This document shows, in pieces, positions 1-6,178 of a DNA stretch of 7,635 bases. The stretch comes from Lachnospiraceae bacterium UBA3332 (GTDB lineage Bacteria > Bacillota > Clostridia > Lachnospirales > Lachnospiraceae). Below the pieces are notes generated by a model. It searched no databases and was not told the origin of the DNA. It saw only the letters and a list, made by a program, of their open reading frames with translations. How positions within the stretch are numbered: position 1 is the first letter of the stretch; every line of letters starts with the position of its first letter. The translations under genes were made by a program, and so were the position numbers. Where the stretch lies: contig DERU01000078.1 in assembly GCA_002361095.1 (NCBI GenBank), positions 1 through 7,635 of the forward strand. Reading direction: 5' to 3'.

Positions 1-2
1 CC

Positions 3-56
3 GCCATTGGGGTTGAACGGTTACTGCCGCGCAAAAACGCATTGGTTATTGATTGA
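3..56 (+). CDS. Possible 3' end of an unidentified upstream gene (partial)
   Basis: An open frame enters from the left edge and stops with TGA at 54-56, giving 17 residues that end in RKNALVID. The residues AIGVERLL near its start faintly resemble the G-x-ER-L part of class II aminoacyl-tRNA synthetase-like motif 3 (also seen in HisZ), but the fragment is far too short to assign. Its stop overlaps the -35 element of the rubredoxin promoter, which would fit the end of an upstream gene. Another frame is open to 75, so even the reading frame is not certain. Confidence 0.25.
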   Translation, partial: AIGVERLLPRKNALVID

Positions 57-81
57 TAAATGGAAAAAGGTGTGATACAAT
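53..81 (+). promoter_or_regulatory. Sigma-A promoter for the rubredoxin gene
   Basis: The -35 TTGATA (53-58) is followed by a 17-nt spacer and the -10 TACAAT (76-81). A TG two bases before the -10 (73-74) makes an extended -10. Transcription would begin near 88, giving a leader of about 80 nt. This is inferred from consensus match only. Confidence 0.6.
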
Positions 82-153
82 AAAATCGTTCATCAGGCAG
101 GCAAAAGGGCGTGGAGATGAAGCCGCACGCCCAGGATGTCTGCCGGTGCAGGA

Positions 154-159
154 AAGGAG
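154..159 (+). promoter_or_regulatory. Ribosome binding site that decides the rubredoxin start
   Basis: AAGGAG sits 9 nt before the ATG at 169. The in-frame ATG at 160 abuts this site and the one at 136 lies upstream of it, so neither can use it. Confidence 0.7.
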
Positions 160-168
160 ATGAGTGCA

Positions 169-333
169 ATGGATAAGTATTTCTGCAATCCCTGTGGTTA
201 CACGTATGATCCCCAGAAGGGGGATCCGGAGCATGGCATCGCACCCGGTACGGCATTTGAGGACATTCCGGATGACTGGGTATGCCCGATTTGCGGCGTT
301 TCCAAGAGCATGTTCCAGAGAGTAATTGCCTGA
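169..333 (+). CDS. Rubredoxin
   Basis: This 54-residue protein is a small cytoplasmic one-electron carrier with a single iron held by four cysteines. Both knuckles are visible: C6-N-P-C9-G-Y near the N-terminus and C39-P-I-C42-G near the C-terminus. Between them lie the typical G-D-P-E-H-G-I-x-P-G-T-x-F-x-D-I-P-D-D-W-x-C features. Length and motif spacing match ordinary rubredoxins. The start at 169 is chosen because AAGGAG lies 9 nt upstream and because it gives the usual family N-terminus; the in-frame ATGs at 136 and 160 would only add an unconserved tail. In anaerobes rubredoxin commonly passes electrons to oxygen- or peroxide-reducing proteins such as rubrerythrin or flavodiiron proteins. 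No such partner is in the window, so the partner here is unknown. It has its own promoter and appears monocistronic. Confidence 0.96.
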   Translation: MDKYFCNPCGYTYDPQKGDPEHGIAPGTAFEDIPDDWVCPICGVSKSMFQRVIA

Positions 334-349
334 GTGTTTTTTCGGGCGG

Positions 350-396
350 GACAAGCCTTCCGCTTTGCCGGTTTGCAGGGAAACGGAAGGCGCGTC
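350..396 (+). other. Stem-loop downstream of rubredoxin (first of two)
   Basis: GCCTTCCG (355-362) pairs perfectly with CGGAAGGC (384-391) around a 21-nt loop. GAC (350-352) with GTC (394-396) extends the stem across a 2x2 internal loop. A run of six T (337-342) lies before the stem and none after it, so it is not a standard intrinsic terminator on the + strand. It may be a weak terminator, a 3'-end stabiliser, or chance. Confidence 0.35.
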
Positions 397-414
397 AGGC
401 TTATGGTTTATACG

Positions 415-439
415 GGTCTGCGCATTTGCTGCGCAGACC
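415..439 (+). other. Perfect 10-bp stem-loop between rubredoxin and the next promoter
   Basis: GGTCTGCGCA (415-424) and TGCGCAGACC (430-439) form a perfect 10-bp, GC-rich stem with a 5-nt loop TTTGC. No T-tract follows (TGTCTGAACC), so it is an atypical terminator candidate. It ends 45 bases before the next -35 box, a sensible place to insulate rubredoxin from the envelope genes. A protein-binding palindrome is the alternative. Confidence 0.45.
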
Positions 440-484
440 TGTCTGAACCGTTACAGGCGGGGTGTCCGGATATGGGATGAACAA

Positions 485-513
485 TTGACATTCAGAAAAA
501 CATATACTATGAT
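485..513 (+). promoter_or_regulatory. Near-consensus sigma-A promoter for the transglutaminase-like gene
   Basis: A perfect -35 TTGACA (485-490), a 17-nt spacer and the -10 TATGAT (508-513, one mismatch from TATAAT) predict a start near 520. The leader would be under 30 nt, just enough to include the ribosome site at 535-540. This suggests strong, simple expression of the envelope genes downstream. Confidence 0.75.
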
Positions 514-548
514 AGATGCATCACAACACGAAAGAGGGGGAATGATTG

Positions 549-1394
549 GTGAAAAGGATGCGGAAGATAGCGGGCTGTATCGCGGTCTGCGCTGCGTTGT
601 GTTTTTGCTGTAAAATGCCTGCAGAGGCGGTAGAACTTGGGTTATATGGTTTTGTGCAGCAGGAAAACGGCGTGATGTGGCGCAATTATGACGGCACATG
701 GTTAAAGGACAGCTGGCTGGATGTGTTTGGCTTAAAGTACCATCTGGATTCGAACGGTTACATACAGGTTGGGATGACGCAGGTGGAGGGAAAGACGTAT
801 TACCTTTATCCGGAAGGGACGATGGCGACCGGATGGCTGCAGCTGCCGGACGGCCTGTATTTTTTCAATGCGGACGGAACGATGGCGGTGGATACGGTGG
901 TCGGCGGTTATGAGATCGGCAGCGACGGCAAGGCTGTTTCCAATTCTCCGTTGTCACAGGTGGTAAACACGGTTATCGCGGCGGTGACGACACCGGAGAT
1001 GACAAATGACGAGAAACTCCGGGCCTGTTACCAGTATATTATAGACAATTGCAGCTATAAAAGAACTTACGATACCCCTGCAGGGGATTGGACAGGTACT
1101 TACGCGCTGGAGATGCTGACAACCGGAAAGGGCAACTGCTACCGGTATGCGGCGGGATTTGCATATCTGGCAAAGGGACTGGGCTATGACGTCAAGGTGG
1201 TGACGGGAACCATCAGTGCCGCAAGGGGCGGTGTGACGCCGCACGGCTGGGTAGAGATCAAGATCGGGGACGGCTGGTATATTTTTGATGCGGAAATGCA
1301 GGATGCCAAAGGTTATGACATGTATTGCAAGACGTATAAGAATTATCCGGTAAAACCGCTGAACAAGGGAACTGAGTGGAGCGTCAGTTTCTAA
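549..1394 (+). CDS. Secreted transglutaminase-like domain protein with cell-wall-binding repeats
   Basis: The 281-residue product starts with a basic stretch and hydrophobic core (KRMRK then IAGCIAVCAALCF) ending in PAEA, a likely signal peptidase I site after A27, so it is probably exported. Residues about 33-128 hold choline-binding-type (CW_binding_1-like) repeats rich in aromatic-glycine pairs (DGTWLKDSW, GKTYYLYPEGTMATGW, DGLYFFNADGTM), which usually tether proteins to wall polymers. Residues about 150-250 match a transglutaminase-like core, with presumed triad C197 (GKGNCYRYA), H232 (TPHGWVEI) and D247 (YIFDAE). In bacteria this fold includes peptidases and amidases as well as cross-linkers, so the reaction is not fixed by sequence. 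GTG 549 is preferred because AGGGGG (535-540) lies 8 nt upstream; TTG 546 and ATG 558 are alternatives. It precedes a VanX-like wall enzyme gene, suggesting joint envelope work. Confidence 0.88.
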   Translation: MKRMRKIAGCIAVCAALCFCCKMPAEAVELGLYGFVQQENGVMWRNYDGTWLKDSWLDVFGLKYHLDSNGYIQVGMTQVEGKTYYLYPEGTMATGWLQLPDGLYFFNADGTMAVDTVVGGYEIGSDGKAVSNSPLSQVVNTVIAAVTTPEMTNDEKLRACYQYIIDNCSYKRTYDTPAGDWTGTYALEMLTTGKGNCYRYAAGFAYLAKGLGYDVKVVTGTISAARGGVTPHGWVEIKIGDGWYIFDAEMQDAKGYDMYCKTYKNYPVKPLNKGTEWSVSF

Positions 1395-1440
1395 ACGCCC
1401 ATACAGGCCGGGAAGCATATAACGCGAAACAAAGGATGAG

Positions 1441-1478
1441 GAGAGGCAAGAGTAGAAGGACGCATACTTTTGCCTCTC
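1441..1478 (+). other. Strong hairpin between the two envelope genes (terminator or attenuator candidate)
   Basis: GAGAGGCAAGAGTA (1441-1454) pairs with TACTTTTGCCTCTC (1465-1478): 14 bp with a single G-U and a 10-nt loop. It begins 46 nt after the transglutaminase-like stop. The following bases (TGTGTTTG) are only mildly T-rich, so termination, if any, may be partial. If the next gene starts at TTG 1514 the hairpin is intergenic; if it starts at 1376 or 1436 it falls inside coding sequence. Confidence 0.5.
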
Positions 1479-1499
1479 TGTGTTTGAAACTGTTTGGAT

Positions 1500-1504
1500 G
1501 GGAG
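1500..1504 (+). promoter_or_regulatory. Ribosome binding site favouring the TTG 1514 start
   Basis: GGGAG is followed by a 9-nt spacer and the in-frame TTG at 1514. Among the in-frame candidates this is the best-placed site: GTG 1376 has only a weak AAGGGA 5 nt upstream, and ATG 1436 has no purine-rich site at normal distance. Confidence 0.4.
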
Positions 1505-1513
1505 TTTGGGGAT

Positions 1514-3550
1514 TTGAGGAAAAAAAAGCGCAGGCAGGGTGCAAGCTACGAATTTTTGTCGCCCAATTATAGCAAAAAAAAGAGGATATCCAGACGTCTG
1601 TTTCCTGTGTGGGCCATACTTGCGGCATCCCTGCTGTTGGGATGTCTGGCTTTTTTACTGTACATTTTGATCCCGGGCGGGCTGCGCCCGGGGCTTGGCA
1701 GGGGGGACATGGCGGTTTGTCTGGAAGAGAACCGCCTGGCGCTGACTTGGCCGCAGCCCATTCACGCGGATGCCAGCCGCCTGTACCGCTACGATTTGGA
1801 AAAAGGCGAGTATGTTTTGTACGGTGAATTTGAGGGAAATAGTACGGTTATGGAAGGGGTGCGGCAGAATGAGGAAATTTTGCTGCAGCTGCAGGCGGTC
1901 CGTTATACGGTCAACGGGATGGGGCAGCCCTGCGAGAGGACAAGCCGCAGAAAATCCGTTGCCGTCCGCCCTGTCGTGCTGGACCGGCCCAACGTGCAGG
2001 AAGAACTGGATATTCAGAAAATGAGCCTGACGGTGAACTGGGATTCGGGAACCGGGAATCTTTACGAGGTATTTTGCCTGGATGAGAATAACGACTGGAA
2101 GTCGGTCAAAGCGACGGGAAAGGATTCCATTCGGTTAAACTTGGGCGAGGAAATCGCCATGCCCAAGCAGGAGCAGCCGGTGAGCCTGGCCGTGCGCACG
2201 ATGCGCAGGGGAAAGGGCTGTGTGTATTACAGCGTGCTTTCCGAAGTACTGGTGGTGGAATGGGATGACCTTGCGGGAACCGAGTTGGCCTTACAGTCGG
2301 AAGAAATCGGGGATCGGCTCTATCGGCTGACTTGGGAAGAAACCGGAGGGGATACGTACGAGGTGCAGCTGTGGTCTGACAAAGAACAGGAGTGGGTGGT
2401 CAAGGAGGTGTTGGATTGGACACAGGAACGCGTCTATGATACGGAACGGCTGCCCTCCGGCACACAAGTCCGTTTCCGTGTGGTCGCTTACCGGAAGGCA
2501 GACAGGGAGAGTCCGGAGGATTTTACGGCCGAACCGGAGATCCTTTCCTTTTACACCGGGATTTCTCCCCTGTATTGCACGGTCTGGCCTATCGTCAATT
2601 TGGAACTGTCGGCCGATGCCGGATCGAATGCTTCCCTGGCAAAGATTCCCGCAGGAGAGGCGCTGTGTGTTTTGGCAGAGGAAGAAGGATTTTTTAAGGT
2701 CCGGTATAGGGGGATGGACGGTTATGTGGATTCCCGTTATTGCATGATCAATTTGCCGGAATATCTGGGGGATATGTGCGAATATGACATTGCAAACAGT
2801 TATTCCTCCATTTTCAGGGTGCATGGATATGATATTCCGGATATAACGGGTACGGTGGTCAAAGGATACCAGAATGTCAGGTTGGAAAATGACGATTTTA
2901 TTGTTCCCTATCTGTATCCCTGCGCCCGGCTGCTTTTGCAGGCGGCAAGGGATGTGGCCCAGGACGGCTATCGCCTGCGGATTTATGATGCGTTTCGGCC
3001 AAATGAGGCAACGCGTTTTCTGTATAATAAGGTGGCAACGCTTTTGGATAAAACGGTTCCGGGGGAGGGAGGGACATTGCCGACTTTTGGGCAGGTCATG
3101 ATGAATAGCCGGTATCATCTTTCTTCCTTTTTGGCGGCGACCGTTTCCTCCCATAACCGGGGAATTGCGTTGGATTTGACATTGGTGGATGCCGCCTCGG
3201 GGGAGGAAGTCGCCATGCAGTCCCAGATGCATGATTTGAGCTGGTATTCCTGCCTGTCCGAAAATAATGAGAACGCGGATTTATTGTCACTTTATATGAA
3301 GCGTTTGGGATTCAACGGATTGGAGTCGGAATGGTGGCATTTTCAGGATGATGCTACCAGAGCGGCCATCGGACTGAACACGTATCTGACACAGGGTGTT
3401 GCGATTACCGGCTGGAAAAAAGACGATACAGGATGGCGTTACCGGCTTGCGGACGGCAGCTATTATCGGGACACGACGGTCACAATCGACGGGGAAAGCC
3501 GGACTTTTGATGAAGACGGGTATGTGCGAGACCAGGAGGAAGGAAGATAA
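1514..3550 (+). CDS. Membrane-anchored VanX-like (M15D) zinc dipeptidase with FN3-like, SH3b and wall-binding domains
   Basis: From TTG 1514 the product has 678 residues. A basic cytoplasmic tail precedes one transmembrane segment (about 30-54, WAILAASLLLGCLAFLLYIL), so the rest should lie outside the membrane. Three weak FN3-like beta domains follow (about 71-156, 169-251, 266-349), each opening with an L-x-W strand. An SH3b-like domain comes next (about 354-414, ending GFFKVRYRGMDGYV). The M15D domain (about 428-614) shows the VanX-type signatures: YDAFRP (R495), SSHNRGIALDLTL with zinc ligands H547 and D554, and SEWWHF with catalytic E606 and ligand H609. A choline-binding-type repeat (about 626-671) ends the protein. 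VanX enzymes cleave D-Ala-D-Ala; the exact substrate here, dipeptide or peptidoglycan stem, is unknown. The start is uncertain: GTG 1376, overlapping the previous gene by 19 bases, would add 46 residues, and ATG 1436 would add 26. Probably co-transcribed with the transglutaminase-like gene. Confidence 0.88.
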   Translation: MRKKKRRQGASYEFLSPNYSKKKRISRRLFPVWAILAASLLLGCLAFLLYILIPGGLRPGLGRGDMAVCLEENRLALTWPQPIHADASRLYRYDLEKGEYVLYGEFEGNSTVMEGVRQNEEILLQLQAVRYTVNGMGQPCERTSRRKSVAVRPVVLDRPNVQEELDIQKMSLTVNWDSGTGNLYEVFCLDENNDWKSVKATGKDSIRLNLGEEIAMPKQEQPVSLAVRTMRRGKGCVYYSVLSEVLVVEWDDLAGTELALQSEEIGDRLYRLTWEETGGDTYEVQLWSDKEQEWVVKEVLDWTQERVYDTERLPSGTQVRFRVVAYRKADRESPEDFTAEPEILSFYTGISPLYCTVWPIVNLELSADAGSNASLAKIPAGEALCVLAEEEGFFKVRYRGMDGYVDSRYCMINLPEYLGDMCEYDIANSYSSIFRVHGYDIPDITGTVVKGYQNVRLENDDFIVPYLYPCARLLLQAARDVAQDGYRLRIYDAFRPNEATRFLYNKVATLLDKTVPGEGGTLPTFGQVMMNSRYHLSSFLAATVSSHNRGIALDLTLVDAASGEEVAMQSQMHDLSWYSCLSENNENADLLSLYMKRLGFNGLESEWWHFQDDATRAAIGLNTYLTQGVAITGWKKDDTGWRYRLADGSYYRDTTVTIDGESRTFDEDGYVRDQEEGR

Positions 3551-3575
3551 GGCAGGGTAGAGATATTTTTTTAAG

Positions 3576-3614
3576 ACCGTCCGCTTTCATGTAATAAGGA
3601 AAGCGGACGGTTTT
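3576..3614 (+). terminator. Intrinsic terminator after the VanX-like gene
   Basis: ACCGTCCGCTTTC (3576-3588) and GAAAGCGGACGGT (3599-3611) form a perfect 13-bp stem with a 10-nt loop. A short T-run (3611-3614) follows on the + strand. It lies 26 bases after the stop of the envelope gene and between convergent genes. On the - strand the stem is followed by CTT and an A-run rather than a U-run, so stopping of the leftward degV transcript here would be weaker. Confidence 0.8.
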
Positions 3615-3654
3615 GTACGGGCATCGCGCTAAGGTATGGCGCATGCGTGGTCAT

Positions 3655-4533
3655 TTAGTCGGGTTCCAGTTCTGTATCGGTTTCGTCAAAAAAGACAATG
3701 CCGACGATGCCGCGTCCGGTGTGTGCGCCGATGGCACAGCCTACGGCGGCTTCCACCAGCTGTTTTGGCGCAACGGCATCCAGCAATGCGGTTTTGGCGA
3801 GGGAAAGGCTTTCCGGATCTTCCCCATGGCAAATGCCCATGATTTGTCCGGCAGGAGCGGCAATATTCTCCTGTACATAATCCACCAAAGCTTTCAGGGA
3901 CTTTTTATGTCCCCGGACGGTTTTGAGTACCTGCAGCCGTCCTTCTTTGTCTACGATCAGCACCGGTTTCATGTCCAGAAGTTCCCCGGCGGTTCCCTTG
4001 AACTTGGAGAGCCGTCCTCCCTTAATCAGGTATTTCAAAGTTCTTACCGTGAATACATGGCGCACATGGCTGACGTAAAAATTGGCGGCCCTGATCAGCT
4101 TTTCTTTGTCTGCGCCCTGCTCCTGCAACAAAAGCAGCTTATAGACGATGATACCAAAACCGATGGAAGCCGATTTGGAATCGATAATCGTTAAGTCAAA
4201 ATCAGGATAATCCTCCAGCACAGCCTGCTTTGCAAGGTTTGCGGCGTTGTAAGTGCCTGCGATACCGGTGGAAAAGCAAAGATACAAAACGGAATCGTTG
4301 CGCTGTGCGTAAGGGCGGAAGGCTTTTTCAAACATATCGGGATTGATGTGGTAGGTTTTGATATCCCGGTTGACATCATCCAGGATGGTGTAAAATTCGC
4401 CCGTATTGATGGTTTCGCCGTCCAGGTAATCCACGTCATCGATGACCACAGGAGTCGGGATGACATGAAGCTGAAAACGGTCAATGATTTCTTTGGGCAT
4501 ATCGGTAGCGGAATCGGTGATGATCTTTAACAT
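3655..4533 (-). CDS. DegV family (FakB-like) fatty-acid-binding protein
   Basis: This 292-residue protein matches DegV/FakB proteins over full length. In Firmicutes, FakB proteins hold a fatty acid while the kinase FakA phosphorylates it for phospholipid synthesis. Visible marks are N-terminal ITDSATDMP (5-13), YLDGETI (36-42), STGIAGTYNAA (88-98), DSKSASIGFG (118-127), GGRLSKFKG (172-180) with DMKPVL following, HGEDPE (236-241) and the C-terminal AHTGRGIVGIVFF with H271, expected to face the lipid carboxylate. The usual T-S-Q-P-like element reads T60-Y-H-I-N-P here, an unusual variant. The start at 4533 is set by GGAG 6 nt upstream and the family-typical MLKIITDS; the frame stays open upstream into pncB but that extension is not DegV-like. 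It lies 68 bases downstream of pncB on the same strand and is probably co-transcribed. No fakA is in the window, so the in vivo partner is inferred. Confidence 0.93.
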   Translation of the reverse strand: MLKIITDSATDMPKEIIDRFQLHVIPTPVVIDDVDYLDGETINTGEFYTILDDVNRDIKTYHINPDMFEKAFRPYAQRNDSVLYLCFSTGIAGTYNAANLAKQAVLEDYPDFDLTIIDSKSASIGFGIIVYKLLLLQEQGADKEKLIRAANFYVSHVRHVFTVRTLKYLIKGGRLSKFKGTAGELLDMKPVLIVDKEGRLQVLKTVRGHKKSLKALVDYVQENIAAPAGQIMGICHGEDPESLSLAKTALLDAVAPKQLVEAAVGCAIGAHTGRGIVGIVFFDETDTELEPD

Positions 4534-4601
4534 AATTGTCTCCATTTCTGAGTTGTTTTTGTGCATGCCGGCGGCGGTTGCGTAAGCGCAGAGCAGCCGG
4601 T

Positions 4602-6053
4602 TTAGATGCGGCTCATTTCGCCGAGTAATTTCATTTTGGTGTCGTAGAGCTTTTGGGAAAGGTCTACGTATACGTTGTGCGGGTTGACCAGCCGTCTCGT
4701 TTCGTCCCAGAGCGTATCCAGCTCCGATGCGCAGTATGCCCGTATGTCCATGACTTTCGGGGAGCGGTAGACGCATTTGCCGTTGCAAAAAACGGGAACC
4801 ATCATTTCCCGCAGGCGGTATTGTCCGGCTTCCAGCTTTGTTTTTTTCCAAGGCTCGTTGGGATCAAATAAGACCAGCGGCTGGCTTTCGTCAAAGGTTT
4901 CTTCGACAAGGCAGATCAGGTCGGCCTTGATTTTGCCGGTCCGGGTTTCGTAAATACGGTAGACGGTTTTATTGCCGGGATTGGTTACCTTTTCCGAATT
5001 TTCGGAAAGTTTAATTTTGGGAATAAATGTTCCTGTTTTGCGGTCCTCAATCGCGGCAAGCTTGTAAACTCCGCCGAAGGATGGCCAGTCTTTGCTGGTG
5101 ATCAGATGGGTGCCCACCCCCCAGGAGGTGATTTTACAGCCCTGCGCTTTGAGGCTGTCGATCAGGTATTCATCCAGGTCGTTGGAAGCGGCGATCACGG
5201 CGTCGCAAAATCCTGCTTCGTCCAGCATTTGCCGCGCTTTTTTGGACAGATAGGCCAGATCGCCGCTGTCCAGACGGATACCGTAAAGTTTTGAGTGGAT
5301 GCCTTTGGCTTTCATTTCATCAAAGACCTGAATGGCATGAGGCACACCGGATTTTAAAGTGTCATAGGTATCGACCAGAAGCAGACAGTTATCCGGGTAA
5401 AGGCCGGCATAATTGCGAAAGGCTTCCAGTTCGGTTTTAAAGCTCATGATCCAACTGTGTGCATGGGTGCCCTTGACTGGAATATCGAACATCTGGCCGG
5501 CCAATACGTTGGAGGTTCCGACGCAGCCACCGATGACCGCGGCGCGGGCACCATAGGTTCCGGCATCCGCGCCCTGGGCACGACGCAGGCCAAATTCCAT
5601 AACACCTCCGCCGGCCGCATAGACAACGCGGGCCGCTTTCGTGCAGATAAGACTTTGATGGTTAATAATATTCAAGATAGCGGTCTCTACAATCTGGGCC
5701 TCCATGATCGGGGCAATGACCTTAAGCAGAGGCTCTTTCGGAAATACAACGGTACCTTCAGGGATAGCGTATATATCACCGGTAAAACGGAAGTCTTTTA
5801 AGTATTCAAGAAAGTCTTCCTGAAAGAAACCGGTGGAGCGCAGATAGTTAATATCTGTTTCATCAAAATGCAGTCCTTCAATATATTCAATGACCTGAGC
5901 CAGACCTGCGGCGATTGAATAAGCTGCATCCTCCGGATTGGAACGATAAAAGACATCGAAGATGACCGTTTCGTTGGTTCTATTTTTAAAATAACCCTGC
6001 ATCATGGTCAGTTCATATAAATCGGTTAATAACGTTAAATGTGATGTATCCAT
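4602..6053 (-). CDS. pncB: Nicotinate phosphoribosyltransferase
   Basis: The 483-residue cytoplasmic enzyme joins nicotinate and PRPP, with ATP hydrolysis, to make nicotinate mononucleotide, the first step of the Preiss-Handler NAD salvage route. Length and layout fit the Firmicutes-type family. Seen in order: N-terminal LLTDLYELTMMQGYF (8-22), FDVFYRSNP (32-40), EFGLRRAQG (153-161), GGCVGTSN (175-182), GTHAHSW (195-201) with H199 as the expected phosphorylated histidine, LLLVDTYDT (224-232), YGIRLDSGDL (257-266) and SWGVGTHL (310-317) for phosphoribosyl-phosphate binding. ATG 6053 is the first start in frame. A purine-rich site AGGGAAAGG lies upstream, with its AAAGG core at a rather long 12 nt. 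A good promoter at 6092-6120 implies a leader near 30 nt. It is the first gene of a leftward pncB-degV unit; I see no NiaR-like or other NAD-linked operator that I could name. Confidence 0.96.
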   Translation of the reverse strand: MDTSHLTLLTDLYELTMMQGYFKNRTNETVIFDVFYRSNPEDAAYSIAAGLAQVIEYIEGLHFDETDINYLRSTGFFQEDFLEYLKDFRFTGDIYAIPEGTVVFPKEPLLKVIAPIMEAQIVETAILNIINHQSLICTKAARVVYAAGGGVMEFGLRRAQGADAGTYGARAAVIGGCVGTSNVLAGQMFDIPVKGTHAHSWIMSFKTELEAFRNYAGLYPDNCLLLVDTYDTLKSGVPHAIQVFDEMKAKGIHSKLYGIRLDSGDLAYLSKKARQMLDEAGFCDAVIAASNDLDEYLIDSLKAQGCKITSWGVGTHLITSKDWPSFGGVYKLAAIEDRKTGTFIPKIKLSENSEKVTNPGNKTVYRIYETRTGKIKADLICLVEETFDESQPLVLFDPNEPWKKTKLEAGQYRLREMMVPVFCNGKCVYRSPKVMDIRAYCASELDTLWDETRRLVNPHNVYVDLSQKLYDTKMKLLGEMSRI

Positions 6054-6091
6054 AATAATATAATACCTTTCCCTATATATAGTTTTAACAA

Positions 6092-6120
6092 ATTATACCG
6101 CGCTGCAAGAAAAAATGCAA
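6092..6120 (-). promoter_or_regulatory. Sigma-A promoter for pncB-degV
   Basis: Read on the - strand, the -35 is TTGCAT (6120-6115), the spacer 17 nt and the -10 a perfect TATAAT (6097-6092). Transcription would start near 6085. It lies back-to-back with the clpB promoter, the two -35 boxes being 16 bases apart, so factors bound here could affect both. Confidence 0.7.
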
Positions 6121-6136
6121 ATTTTTTAGAAACAGG

Positions 6137-6165
6137 TTGACAAACACGATAATGATTGTTATATT
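6137..6165 (+). promoter_or_regulatory. Sigma-A promoter for clpB
   Basis: A perfect -35 TTGACA (6137-6142), a 17-nt spacer and the -10 TATATT (6160-6165) predict a start near 6172. The -10 lies within the left half of a perfect palindrome (6156-6178), implying control by a bound repressor. I find neither the CIRCE inverted repeat nor the CtsR heptad repeat that often govern heat-shock genes in Firmicutes. Confidence 0.75.
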
Positions 6166-6178
6166 ACATATATAACAA
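6156..6178. promoter_or_regulatory. Palindromic operator candidate over the clpB -10
   Basis: TTGTTATAT (6156-6164) and ATATAACAA (6170-6178) are perfect reverse complements separated by 5 bases (TACAT). Because the left arm lies upstream of the predicted transcription start, this is unlikely to act as an RNA hairpin and more likely binds a dimeric protein. A further ATAACAA at 6181-6187 repeats the right arm in direct orientation 9 bases on, and ATTGTTAT (6155-6162) with ATAACAAT (6181-6188) makes a second, wider inverted repeat. The regulator is unknown. The AT-rich setting means part of this could be chance. Confidence 0.5.

Noticed and set aside
46..354. Long open frame on the - strand opposite rubredoxin
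   Set aside because: It is antisense to a clearly identified rubredoxin, has no recognisable domain, and I saw no convincing ribosome site. The + strand gene explains the region.
2291..3232. 313-codon open frame on the - strand
   Set aside because: It is antisense to the SH3b and VanX-like part of the envelope gene. Its translation is compositionally odd and lacks recognisable motifs.
1514..3550. Glycopeptide resistance gene (vanX proper)
   Set aside because: There are no vanH, vanA-type ligase or vanRS genes nearby, and the domain is surface-anchored and fused to wall-binding modules. Housekeeping wall metabolism is more likely.
3622..3650. Terminator for degV in the bases just after its stop
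   Set aside because: The stretch contains the short self-complementary GCGCATGC, but no adequate stem with a U-run on the - strand.
3613..4194. 193-codon open frame on the + strand
   Set aside because: It is the antisense shadow of the DegV gene, without domain features.
4534..4851. N-terminal extension of the DegV frame by 106 residues
   Set aside because: The extension overlaps the 3' end of pncB in another frame and does not look like DegV. The start at 4533 has a good ribosome site and the family's normal N-terminus.
6148..6166. Fur or PerR box
   Set aside because: Only the left half (GATAATGAT) fits. The right half departs from the consensus at several positions, so I would not name it a Fur-family site.
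6156..6178. Rex redox-repressor site
   Set aside because: The half-sites TTGTTA and TAACAA are right but are 11 bases apart instead of the 6 expected for TTGTTAA-N4-TTAACAA.
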